DNA of 36,216 nucleotides from an uncultured Clostridium sp. (lineage in GTDB: Bacteria > Bacillota > Clostridia > TANB77 > CAG-508): NCBI GenBank assembly GCA_947245515.1, contig CAMXQV010000014.1, forward strand, positions 1 to 36,216, given 5' to 3'. Shown piece after piece: positions 7,022 to 13,352 of this stretch. The notes under the pieces were generated by a model. That model saw nothing but the letters and a program-made list of their open reading frames with translations, was not told the DNA's origin and made no database searches. The first letter of the stretch is position 1. Every line of letters starts with the position of its first letter. Position numbers and translations under genes: made by a program.

Positions 7022-7050
7022 AGCTTAACACAAAATTTTCTGTCAGTAAA
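7022..7050 (-). promoter_or_regulatory. Candidate TAAGCT-type promoter of the 6283-6948 gene
   Basis: TTTACT (7045-7050), 17 bp, TAAGCT (7022-7027) on the minus strand, followed by ACTTCATCAGCTGGGAG. The -35 is weak, and an alternative CTGACA lies only 13 bp from the -10. The 12-mer TAGCTTAACACA here (7021-7032, plus strand) recurs exactly at 35403-35414 in the right element. Confidence 0.4.
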
Positions 7051-7098
7051 TAGCTTTTTTAAAAAAAAGTGGATAAGTTTTAAAATATGTCAAGTAAT

Positions 7099-7320
7099 TT
7101 ATTCTTCTTCGTTAGAAACCATTTCTAATATTTCTTTTAGTGATTTCTTAATATTTTCACTTAAAATATATAGAAATATAAAAGTTTTATTATCATGAAC
7201 ACCATCTTTTAGACTTCCTTCAATTTCACTTGCCAAACCTTCTATATCTAAAAATTGGCTCTCTAGTTCTTCTATTTCTAAAAATATGGTTTCATCAATT
7301 TGATTATTGAATTTCTCCAT
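7099..7320 (-). CDS. Unknown small helical acidic protein
   Basis: 73 residues, strongly acidic at the start (ETIFLEIEELESQFLDIEGL) and helical throughout. It overlaps the upstream gene at 7304-7555 by 17 nt, so the two form a translationally coupled pair. The fold resembles short helical-bundle partners, but no family can be named. It is the last gene before a 150-bp gap with a new promoter. Confidence 0.5.
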   Translation of the reverse strand: MEKFNNQIDETIFLEIEELESQFLDIEGLASEIEGSLKDGVHDNKTFIFLYILSENIKKSLKEILEMVSNEEE

Positions 7321-7555
7321 CTTCTACCATCTCTTTCATATAAACATCAAATATATTGTATATGATACAAATTAACTTTTTAGCTTTAGATGAAATAATA
7401 GAAATATAATTGCTATCATCATGATTAAGCTCTTGCACGAATTCTGTATAAAATGTTAATTTCTGCAACATTCTACTCATATCAAAAATATCTCTATTTA
7501 CATTCGTGTTTTGGATATGTTCTTTAACCTCGTAAACTCGCATTCTATCCTTCAT
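7304..7555 (-). CDS. Unknown small helical protein
   Basis: 83 residues, helical, with a hydrophobic C-terminal half (KKLICIIYNIFDVYMKEMV). It precedes and overlaps the acidic protein at 7099-7320, and the pair may be subunits of one complex. The opening MKDRMRVYEVKEHI leaves two possible ATG starts four residues apart. The ATG at 7555 follows GGAGATGAAGG. A terminator at 7601-7641 separates it from the operon upstream, so it should have its own promoter in the short gap. Confidence 0.5.
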   Translation of the reverse strand: MKDRMRVYEVKEHIQNTNVNRDIFDMSRMLQKLTFYTEFVQELNHDDSNYISIISSKAKKLICIIYNIFDVYMKEMVEDGEIQ

Positions 7556-7600
7556 CTCCTGTTATACTATTTTGTATCATCATTAATATTTTACTTACAG

Positions 7601-7641
7601 AAAATAAAAAATAGTAACTTGCATTTTTATAAGTTACTATT
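7601..7641 (-). terminator. Rho-independent terminator of the DUF4314 operon
   Basis: AATAGTAACTT (7610-7620) and AAGTTACTATT (7631-7641) form a perfect 11-bp stem. On the minus strand it is followed at once by TTTTTTATTTT. It ends the transcript of 8711 to 7663. Confidence 0.8.
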
Positions 7642-7662
7642 CAAAAAATCTTTTTATTTCCA

Positions 7663-7785
7663 CTACTTATATATCATAAAATCCTCTAATGCTTCTAATG
7701 TACCACAATTTAAACACATTTCTGTTTTTCCTACTACTTTTTTAGCTGACCCAATATTACTTTTTATATCATATCCTAAAATCAT
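7663..7785 (-). CDS. 40-residue protein with one CxxC pair
   Basis: A short gene whose ATG (7783-7785) overlaps the stop codon of the DUF4314 gene by one base (TAATG), a standard coupling junction. The peptide contains MCLNCGTLEALEDFMIY. With only one CxxC it would need to dimerise to hold zinc, or act as a redox pair. It ends just before the strong terminator at 7601-7641, which fits it being the last gene of the operon. Confidence 0.5.
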   Translation of the reverse strand: MILGYDIKSNIGSAKKVVGKTEMCLNCGTLEALEDFMIYK

Positions 7786-8282
7786 TATTTACCCTCTCTA
7801 AACACCTTAAATTCATCTATCCCAACTACTAATCCTAATGTACTACCTGTTTCCCAATTTACATGAATAGTCCCAATATCATCTACGAAATCAACTGTTC
7901 CCATTGTTCCACTTAATACAGAATTAGTTAAATCGTACATTTTAATTAATTGTACTTTCGTTCCTTTAGTATATTTTTCTTTTATATGTTGTATTTCTTC
8001 CTGTGTGTGATTTTTAGTTTGGCTTTGTTTATCCAATACTAGAATAATATCATCTAATTCAGATACATCAATAATTCCTTCTAAATGGTCTGGAAAAACT
8101 AAGACTTTTAGCTTTCCTTCAAATTCTTCTATTTCTAATGTTTTGTATAAATCTTTGATTCCATTTCTGTAATACATATATTCTAATGTTAATGTATTTC
8201 CTGAAATTATTAGATTTACTCTGTCCATGTACTTATCCGCTACTTTTTTAACTACTTCAATTAATAATTCCATTTTATCCAC
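7785..8282 (-). CDS. Protein with a C-terminal DUF4314 domain
   Basis: 165 residues. Residues about 98-160 follow the DUF4314 pattern: YTKGTKVQLIKMYD, then LSGTMGTVDFVDDIGTIHV, ending NWETGSTLGLVVGIDEFKV. DUF4314 is a small beta-barrel of unknown function common in integrative elements and phages of Bacillota. The N-terminal 90 residues are a separate alpha/beta part (IEVVKKVADKYMDRVNLIIS) that I do not recognise. The gene is 6 bp from the upstream one and coupled to the CxxC peptide downstream. Confidence 0.75.
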   Translation of the reverse strand: MDKMELLIEVVKKVADKYMDRVNLIISGNTLTLEYMYYRNGIKDLYKTLEIEEFEGKLKVLVFPDHLEGIIDVSELDDIILVLDKQSQTKNHTQEEIQHIKEKYTKGTKVQLIKMYDLTNSVLSGTMGTVDFVDDIGTIHVNWETGSTLGLVVGIDEFKVFREGK

Positions 8283-8288
8283 CTTCTT

Positions 8289-8711
8289 TTACTTTGTTTC
8301 CTTATAACAAATCTTTTTCCAAAAATCTTTGTATATAGGACTATACTCTGGCAATTCCTCATAGTTAGGTATTTTTAAGTTTTCATCAACTTTATTCTTG
8401 TTAAAATAGTTCCATACTATTAACATATATTTAAAATTAGTAATTCCATATCTATTGTTACTCTTTAGAAAATCTGTTACATCTTTTATATCTTCTGCCT
8501 TTAAGTTGTATTCTCCTATTGAATGTAATACATAATCTCCTTTATCCATTCTAATACCTGAATGTTTGTCCCATAAGAAAAATGGAAAATCTCGTGAACT
8601 ATTTATTATCATATATATTTCATGTCCTAAATCTGTTTTACCTATATGTAAGAGCCATTCATCTTTTCCTACTAATTCTAAATCATAATATATCATTTGT
8701 TTAAAGTCCAT
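8289..8711 (-). CDS. Unknown 140-residue protein, first gene of the operon
   Basis: Not recognised. Soluble and rich in aromatic residues (SSRDFPFFLWDKHSGIRMDK). The ATG at 8711 follows a strong GGGGGTGA ribosome site. It is the promoter-proximal gene of the minus operon 8711-7663, driven by the TAAGCT-type promoter at 8876-8904. Its place beside DUF4314 suggests an element maintenance or regulation role, which is inference only. Confidence 0.5.
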   Translation of the reverse strand: MDFKQMIYYDLELVGKDEWLLHIGKTDLGHEIYMIINSSRDFPFFLWDKHSGIRMDKGDYVLHSIGEYNLKAEDIKDVTDFLKSNNRYGITNFKYMLIVWNYFNKNKVDENLKIPNYEELPEYSPIYKDFWKKICYKETK

Positions 8712-8875
8712 TTTCTCACCCCCTAGAATTGACTTAAATCAATTTTTATTATTTACTAGGCTAATTTGTTGCTGTTAAATATAAACTTTAAATCTCACAT
8801 AATATCATTTCTAATTATATGTATATATAATACAATATAATATTCTTGTATCACTTGTAGCTCTAGCTGACTAAT

Positions 8876-8904
8876 AGCTTAAGAGCTAATTTTAAATTTG
8901 TCAA
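8876..8904 (-). promoter_or_regulatory. Candidate TAAGCT-type promoter of the DUF4314 operon
   Basis: TTGACA (8899-8904), 17 bp, TAAGCT (8876-8881) on the minus strand, followed by ATTAGTCAGCTAG. The architecture is identical to 829-857. The leader to the ATG at 8711 would be about 160 nt and shows no strong structure. Confidence 0.5.
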
Positions 8905-8943
8905 TACATCATAAGTTTTAAAAAATAACAAGTAATTTTAGGC

Positions 8944-8971
8944 AAAAAAAATAAAAGGTATAAAACCTTCT
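8944..8971 (-). terminator. Terminator of tRNA-Lys(CTT)
   Basis: In the minus-strand RNA AGAAGGU pairs with ACCUUUU (7 bp, one G-U; 8953-8959 with 8965-8971), followed by AUUUUUUUU (8944-8952). It starts 10 nt after the CCA end of the tRNA. Confidence 0.7.
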
Positions 8972-8981
8972 ATTCCTTCTG

Positions 8982-9057
8982 TGGTGCGTCATCAGGGGGT
9001 CGAACCCTGGACCTTCGGATTAAGAGTCCGCTGCTCTACCAACTGAGCTAATAACGC
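8982..9057 (-). tRNA. tRNA-Lys(CTT), CCA encoded
   Basis: A 76-nt cloverleaf with acceptor GCGTTAT/ATGACGC (one G-U pair), D arm GCTC/GAGC, anticodon loop CTCTTAA giving anticodon CTT, T stem CAGGG/CCCTG, discriminator A and CCA. The anticodon stem has an unpaired G27-A43 at its outer end, which is unusual and fits a gene assembled from two halves by recombination at the anticodon loop. Three broken 5' halves of the same tRNA type follow at 9186, 9373 and 9568. No clear consensus promoter lies immediately upstream. Confidence 0.92.
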
Positions 9058-9080
9058 ATATTTAATTATTTATATCAAAG

Positions 9081-9130
9081 TTGGGGAGAATTGGGGAGAA
9101 GTTCATTTTTTTAACTTCTTGTCAATTCTC
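9081..9130. repeat. Tandem decamer and inverted repeats, scar unit 1
   Basis: TTGGGGAGAA is repeated exactly in tandem (9081-9090, 9091-9100). Nested inverted repeats GAGAATTG/CAATTCTC (9086-9093 and 9123-9130) and AGAAGTT/AACTTCT (9097-9103 and 9113-9119) overlap it. This resembles arm-type binding sites beside an integrase core site. Confidence 0.6.
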
Positions 9131-9185
9131 TCAAACTATATATATTTCAACTTATTTCTAACATCTTAAAATCTTTAGACTAACT

Positions 9186-9226
9186 GATTAAGAGTCTGTT
9201 GCTCTGCCAATTGAGCTAGTGATGCA
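9186..9226 (-). pseudogene. Broken tRNA-Lys(CTT) 5' half, copy 2
   Basis: 41 bp aligned without gaps to the 5' half of the intact tRNA (9018-9058) at about 34 of 41 positions. The match starts exactly at the anticodon loop (GATTAAGAGTC on plus) and ends at the 5' end of the tRNA. The 3' half is missing, so it cannot give a tRNA. Confidence 0.85.
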
Positions 9227-9243
9227 TATATTAAATTTTGAAA

Positions 9244-9313
9244 AAGTTGGCGCGAGTTATTGCAAGTTGGCGCATTTTACATTTTTTTATAAAATCATAA
9301 ACTTGCAATAACT
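9244..9313. repeat. Direct and inverted repeats, scar unit 2
   Basis: AAGTTGGCGC occurs at 9244-9253 and 9264-9273, 20 bp apart (two helical turns). A perfect 14-bp inverted repeat AGTTATTGCAAGTT/AACTTGCAATAACT (9255-9268 and 9300-9313) overlaps it. The layout matches unit 1, but the sequence is different. Confidence 0.6.
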
Positions 9314-9372
9314 TACGAAAGTACCGATTCTATCAATACTTTTAACCATATCATAAGCATTCATTACCTACT

Positions 9373-9413
9373 GATTAAGAGTCTGCTGCTCTACCAACTG
9401 AGCTAATGGCCCA
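9373..9413 (-). pseudogene. Broken tRNA-Lys(CTT) 5' half, copy 3
   Basis: 41 bp, beginning again at the anticodon loop. Read on the minus strand it is a well-preserved 5' half (GGGCCATTAGCTCAGTTGG and onward to CTCTTAATC). Its acceptor arm (GGGCCAT) differs from that of the intact gene (GCGTTAT), so it is not a simple copy of it. Confidence 0.85.
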
Positions 9414-9432
9414 TTTATTAAAATTTTATCTT

Positions 9433-9479
9433 CCAGTTATCCTCTTTTATATTAGGGGATAACTGGGGACTAGTGGGGA
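9433..9479. repeat. Phased GGGGA repeats and inverted repeat, scar unit 3
   Basis: GGGGA occurs at 9455, 9465 and 9475, a strict 10-bp period. CCAGTTATCC (9433-9442) and GGATAACTGG (9457-9466) form a perfect 10-bp inverted repeat overlapping it. This is the third unit with the same plan after a tRNA half. Confidence 0.6.
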
Positions 9480-9567
9480 TACCCACTAATTATTAATATT
9501 ATTAAAAACTTTTAAACCTACTGTAAATACTGTGTTGTATCAATTAACTTGTAGTAGGGTATGGCCC

Positions 9568-9609
9568 GATTAAGAGTCAACTGCTCTAGTCAACTGAGCT
9601 AATAGTTCA
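9568..9609 (-). pseudogene. Broken tRNA-Lys(CTT) 5' half, copy 4
   Basis: 42 bp (one extra base in the D loop), starting at the anticodon loop like the others. It lies about 65 nt downstream of a perfect promoter (9681-9709), so it is probably the 5' half of the original chromosomal tRNA-Lys gene, later cut off by insertions at the anticodon loop. Confidence 0.8.
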
Positions 9610-9634
9610 TTTATAAAATTTTATTAATATTCTT

Positions 9635-9667
9635 GATATTTTCTCCAATTTAGTTGGAGAAAATATC
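9635..9667 (+). terminator. Perfect 14-bp stem-loop with T-run on plus
   Basis: GATATTTTCTCCAA (9635-9648) and TTGGAGAAAATATC (9654-9667) pair perfectly around a 5-nt loop, followed on plus by TTTTT. There is no plus gene to the left for it to terminate. On minus it would be a 5' hairpin right at the start of the RNA from the 9681-9709 promoter. Confidence 0.55.
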
Positions 9668-9680
9668 TTTTTATGTGACT

Positions 9681-9709
9681 ATTATAATATTTTTTATGAA
9701 CTTTGTCAA
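9681..9709 (-). promoter_or_regulatory. Perfect consensus promoter towards the tRNA-Lys array
   Basis: TTGACA (9704-9709), 17 bp, TATAAT (9681-9686): both boxes match the sigma-A consensus fully. The -35 overlaps the stop codon of the VanW gene. The promoter points to the tRNA fragments and, 600 bp on, to intact tRNA-Lys(CTT). It is probably the original promoter of that tRNA gene. Confidence 0.75.
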
Positions 9710-11571
9710 TTACTTATTTCTTTATTTGTTAAATTAGTGTTTATCTTACTATTATTTATACTATTTGTATTAACCTTATTACTATTTTGTTGTTTATTAA
9801 CAGTTTCTTCTTGTTCAATGGTGTTATTTTCACTATTATTCTTATTAGTATTCTCATTTTTTTGAAAATTATTAGTTTCCTTTGATTTTGTATTTCTTAA
9901 AATAATTCTAGTCATTGCATCATAAGTATCTTTAGATAATAGCTTAGTCGAAATAACCTTACCATTAAGCATTTTTGTAAGGTAAGTTTCAGTTTTTAAA
10001 CCATTAGCACCTTTTTGTTTTACTCTTTCTTTTCCTAAAGACAAAGTATTATCATCAACATATTTAGTAGTGAAGGGAATAGATGTAACAGTTTTAGTAC
10101 TAAAAGTAAAAGTATATTCCTCTTCTTCTTTAATTCCATAAAGAGATACTGTAGCTATTCCATTCTGTGCACTTGCAACAATTCTTATTGGATATTTTCT
10201 TGTATTTTTAAATTTAAAATCAGTCATTCCATAGACAACAGTAGCATCTCTACCAGCTGGTACATATGATGTAACAAATTGATGATTTCTCCTTTCTACA
10301 ATTTCTAGATTTGCCATTAACGCAGAATTATATAAGGTAGATGATATTTGACAAATTCCTCCACCAATTCCATCTACTACTTCTCCATTTGAATATACTT
10401 TGGCATTTTTATACCCTGTTGCTGCTGATCTAACTCCTAAAGCTTTATTATATGAAAAAGTTTCTCCTGGTAATACTACTTTTTCATTAATTTTCTCACA
10501 AGCGAGTCTTAGATTAGTAGTTCTATCTACACTACTCACATCATATCTAGTAGTAAAAGTAGACAATTTATCTGGGAAAGCCTCTGTTCCTATATCTTTT
10601 ATGGTAACTTTTGGTTTTGTAATAGTAAGTGGAATCTCATATATTTCTTTTTCTTCTTGTAAGATAGTCTTTGCAGTCTCCACATCAAAATTAATTCCTT
10701 CCACCTCTGGATAAACAGTAAATGGATTTTTGGTATAATATGCATCTTTTGTTTCTTTATATATTTCATCATGAATTTTCTGTATATCAATATTCTGTGG
10801 TTCTTTGCTTACAACTGGTATTTCTATATCTTCATTAATTATATTAATATTATTTAAATTATCTTTGACTTTATTTATTAAAGTTTGGTAATCTATACTA
10901 ATACCTTTTTTACCTTTTGTAACTATTAATTTATTTCCTTCTATTGAATAGCTAGAATCTACTACTACACCTGGAAGGTTTACTCCTATATCTTCAATAG
11001 TTTGTTTAGTTATGTCTTCATTTAAATTCATATTCACATCTATATTTCTCTTGCCAATAAGAGTAAATAAAATAGCATAATTGTTAACGAAAATATTACT
11101 ATTCCTACCTATCAAATATGCTTCATCAACTGCTTTCTCAACTTCATAATTAACTTCCATGACAGTAAGATTTAAAGTTGTAAGATAATCCTCATACTTC
11201 AATCCTATTTCTTTCTCTTTTTTTTCTTGATATAATTGGTTTAGCTTTTCTACTGCTTCTGTTTTTGATAACCCAGATATATCTAATCCCTCTATTGAAA
11301 CTCCATTAATTATTTTTTCTTTACCTAAATTAATTATTGAAAAAATAGTTGATATTACTAATAAAATTATTATTAACACAATAGATATAACTATAATATG
11401 TATTTTTCTATTTTTATATAGCTTTTGTCTTGTCTTATTATCCTTAATTCTTCCTCTTTTTTCGTCTGTTCTTCTATCTTCTCTAAGCTTTTCCTCTGTT
11501 ATATCCTTTTTTTGATTTTCTGTACTTTCTTTTTTGCTTTTTTTAACATCTTCCTTAATATTTTCTTTCAT
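9706..11571 (-). CDS. Membrane-anchored VanW/G5 domain cell-wall protein
   Basis: 621 residues. A charged cytoplasmic stretch (1-55) precedes one membrane helix (about 58-80), so the rest faces outside. Residues about 90-330 look like the repeated PG_binding_4 fold. VanW follows (about 340-470) with NKALGVRSAATGYKNAKVYS, the GGGICQISSTLYNSAL core and RNHQFVTSYVPAGRDATVVYG. A G5 domain (about 480-555) is marked by VDDNTLSLGKERVKQKGANG. The tail is asparagine-rich and low-complexity. Despite the name, VanW-family proteins occur widely outside vancomycin clusters and are thought to act on or bind peptidoglycan; no resistance is implied. Own promoter at 11604-11632. Confidence 0.9.
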   Translation of the reverse strand: MKENIKEDVKKSKKESTENQKKDITEEKLREDRRTDEKRGRIKDNKTRQKLYKNRKIHIIVISIVLIIILLVISTIFSIINLGKEKIINGVSIEGLDISGLSKTEAVEKLNQLYQEKKEKEIGLKYEDYLTTLNLTVMEVNYEVEKAVDEAYLIGRNSNIFVNNYAILFTLIGKRNIDVNMNLNEDITKQTIEDIGVNLPGVVVDSSYSIEGNKLIVTKGKKGISIDYQTLINKVKDNLNNINIINEDIEIPVVSKEPQNIDIQKIHDEIYKETKDAYYTKNPFTVYPEVEGINFDVETAKTILQEEKEIYEIPLTITKPKVTIKDIGTEAFPDKLSTFTTRYDVSSVDRTTNLRLACEKINEKVVLPGETFSYNKALGVRSAATGYKNAKVYSNGEVVDGIGGGICQISSTLYNSALMANLEIVERRNHQFVTSYVPAGRDATVVYGMTDFKFKNTRKYPIRIVASAQNGIATVSLYGIKEEEEYTFTFSTKTVTSIPFTTKYVDDNTLSLGKERVKQKGANGLKTETYLTKMLNGKVISTKLLSKDTYDAMTRIILRNTKSKETNNFQKNENTNKNNSENNTIEQEETVNKQQNSNKVNTNSINNSKINTNLTNKEISN

Positions 11572-11603
11572 ATTAATATCCCCTTATTAAATATTACACT
11601 ATT

Positions 11604-11632
11604 AATATATCATAAATGACCTTTTTTGACAA
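11604..11632 (-). promoter_or_regulatory. Promoter of the VanW/G5 gene
   Basis: TTGTCA (11627-11632), 17 bp, TATATT (11604-11609) on the minus strand, about 33 bp before the ATG at 11571, which follows AAGGGGA. Confidence 0.6.
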
Positions 11633-11806
11633 TAATTGTGTTTATTATAAATAAAGATTTAATTCCAATACTTACACTTTTTCTAAAACTTATAGTAACA
11701 CTATATTCTTAATTATTACTATAATATGTACGTTTTTAATTATTATTACATCTGAATTTTTATCAAAAAAGTAATATTACATTTTATTTACAATTTAAAA
11801 AAATAC

Positions 11807-11835
11807 TTGAATAATGTAGAATTTAATATTATAAT
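11807..11835 (+). promoter_or_regulatory. Promoter of the CBM-like gene
   Basis: TTGAAT (11807-11812), 17 bp, TATAAT (11830-11835) on plus, 35 bp before the ATG at 11871, which follows AAGGAGAG. Confidence 0.7.
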
Positions 11836-11870
11836 GTGAATAGCAAAAGATAAATAAGGAGAGAATATCA

Positions 11871-12344
11871 ATGGAATTAACTAAAAACATATTTTTTAAT
11901 ACTGATAAATTAGTTGAGAATAGTAAAGTTAAAATATCATATACAGGAAAGCTTTTTCAAGATTATTCTGAAGAAGTTTCAATTCATTATGGATTTGGAT
12001 TAAATTGGGAAAACGTTAAAGATATAAAAATGGAAAAAACAGATTTAGGATTTCAAGCTGAAATAAACTTATTAGAAGGTGAATCCTTTAATTTCTGTTT
12101 TAAAAATGAGAACAAGGAATGGGATAATAATGATGGTCAAAATTATATCTTTCCTTTAGAAAAAGTAAATAAAGAATTGCTAGTATTAGAAGATGAACAA
12201 GTCTCTTTAGGTACTGCAAAAAAATTAAGAAAATCATATTTATGGAGTAAAAAAATACGTTTAGCAGTATATAAAATAATTACATATTTTCCAAAACTTA
12301 TATCTGGAAATTATTCAAGAAAAAAAGTAACATCTCAAAGTTAA
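11871..12344 (+). CDS. Cytoplasmic protein with a CBM25/53-like carbohydrate-binding fold
   Basis: 157 residues. The first 105 or so follow the starch-binding CBM25/53 pattern: KVKISYTGKLFQDYSEEVSI, HYGFGLNWENVKDIKMEKTD, then GFQAEINLLEGESFNFCFKN and WDNNDGQNYIFPL. The conserved aromatic and NW/WDNN residues that contact glucan are present. There is no signal peptide and no enzyme domain, so it would bind an internal glucan or a modified version of that fold. The C-terminal 45 residues are basic and amphipathic (SYLWSKKIRLAVYKIITYFP) and could associate with the membrane. Monocistronic, with a clear promoter and terminator. Confidence 0.75.
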   Translation: MELTKNIFFNTDKLVENSKVKISYTGKLFQDYSEEVSIHYGFGLNWENVKDIKMEKTDLGFQAEINLLEGESFNFCFKNENKEWDNNDGQNYIFPLEKVNKELLVLEDEQVSLGTAKKLRKSYLWSKKIRLAVYKIITYFPKLISGNYSRKKVTSQS

Positions 12345-12360
12345 TATAAAAATTTTATAA

Positions 12361-12391
12361 AAAACAACCTGAATTGGGTTGTTTTTTATTT
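12361..12391 (+). terminator. Terminator of the CBM-like gene
   Basis: AACAACC (12363-12369) pairs with GGTTGTT (12377-12383), followed by TTTT-A-TTTTT on plus, 19 bp after the stop codon. Confidence 0.8.
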
Positions 12392-12464
12392 TCCTCTAAT
12401 TTATCGCCTGATGTGAGTTTTCGAATACAAGGGAGAGAATCTTAAAGAGCTAGAGATTATAGCC

Positions 12465-13196
12465 TTATGTTATAATCCACCCACCATTTATGGAAATGAT
12501 TTGACCAGTAGTAAATTCGTCATCAACTAGCCAAATTACACATTTGGCAATATCTTCAACCTTTCCAATTCGCCCTAAAGGAGTTTCATCCTTTAACTCT
12601 AATAATTCTTCTTTAGATAATTTTGAATTCATGCTTGTATTAATTAACCCTGGAGCTATTGAATTAACTCTAATATTAGATGGGCCTAGTTCTTTTGCAA
12701 GTGCTTTTGTTAAGCCATCCATCCCTGCTTTCGAAATTGAATAAATTACTTCTAGTGAACCACCTACTATTCCCCAAATTGATGAAATATTTATAATACA
12801 TCCTTTTTTGTTATGTATCATATTTGGAATAACTTCTTGTGACATCGCAAAAGCTGAATACAAATTATTTTTTATTATTCTATCCCAATCTTCATCAGTT
12901 TCATCTGTAAACAGTTTATACTCCGAAATCCCTGCATTATTTATTAGAATATCTATTTTATTATACTTATTCAAAGTATAATTTACTAATAACTTTATTT
13001 CCTCTCTTTTAGATACATCTGCTTTAAATATATCTATATCAATATTTTCTTTTTTTAATTCTTCTTTTAATTTTTTTGCTTCTTCTTCAGATTTATTATA
13101 ATTTGCTATTACTTTTATTCCGTTTTTCGCTAAAGTCTTTGCTATTTCTCTACCAATACCTTTTGATGCTCCTGTTACTATTGCAATCCTTTCCAT
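12465..13196 (-). CDS. Short-chain dehydrogenase/reductase, FabG-like
   Basis: 243 residues, the standard classical SDR length. The cofactor motif TGASKGIG is at residues about 8-15, NNAG at about 86-89, and the catalytic Ser-Tyr-Lys lies in INISSIWG and YSISKAG. After it comes NIRVNSIAPGLINT and the C-terminal TTGQIISINGGW. These enzymes reduce 3-oxoacyl-ACP or related ketones with NAD(P)H. There are no fatty-acid genes around, so the substrate may be something other than an acyl-ACP. It stands alone on the minus strand, with a 28-bp perfect palindrome just upstream. Confidence 0.85.
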   Translation of the reverse strand: MERIAIVTGASKGIGREIAKTLAKNGIKVIANYNKSEEEAKKLKEELKKENIDIDIFKADVSKREEIKLLVNYTLNKYNKIDILINNAGISEYKLFTDETDEDWDRIIKNNLYSAFAMSQEVIPNMIHNKKGCIINISSIWGIVGGSLEVIYSISKAGMDGLTKALAKELGPSNIRVNSIAPGLINTSMNSKLSKEELLELKDETPLGRIGKVEDIAKCVIWLVDDEFTTGQIISINGGWIIT

Positions 13197-13219
13197 ATTA
13201 ATTTATCCTTCCATTTAAT

Positions 13220-13247
13220 CTTAAATAAAATTATAATTTTATTTAAG
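13220..13247. promoter_or_regulatory. 28-bp perfect palindrome upstream of the SDR gene
   Basis: CTTAAATAAAATTA at 13220-13233 is exactly mirrored by TAATTTTATTTAAG at 13234-13247. It lies 24 bp before the SDR start and contains TATAAT at its centre. No T-run follows on either strand, so an operator is more likely than a terminator. Confidence 0.45.
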
Positions 13248-13352
13248 GTTACTTATTTTTTATATTATATAGATTTTCTCATCTTTTTTCAACATGGATA
13301 AATTAATACATAAAAAATTCCCTTTAAAATTTTATTAATTAGCAATTTTAGT

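Noticed and set aside
9186..9609. Three additional functional tRNA-Lys genes
   Set aside because: Each lacks the whole 3' half (variable loop, T arm, 3' acceptor), so no cloverleaf can form.
10400..10790. Open frames of about 100 and 60 codons within the VanW gene
   Set aside because: Shadows of the VanW coding sequence, whose domains are recognisable throughout.
9706..11571. Vancomycin resistance gene because of the VanW domain
   Set aside because: VanW/G5 proteins are common surface proteins; no vanH/A/X/R/S genes are near.
12544..12744. Plus-strand open frame inside the SDR gene
   Set aside because: Antisense shadow of the well-conserved SDR catalytic region.
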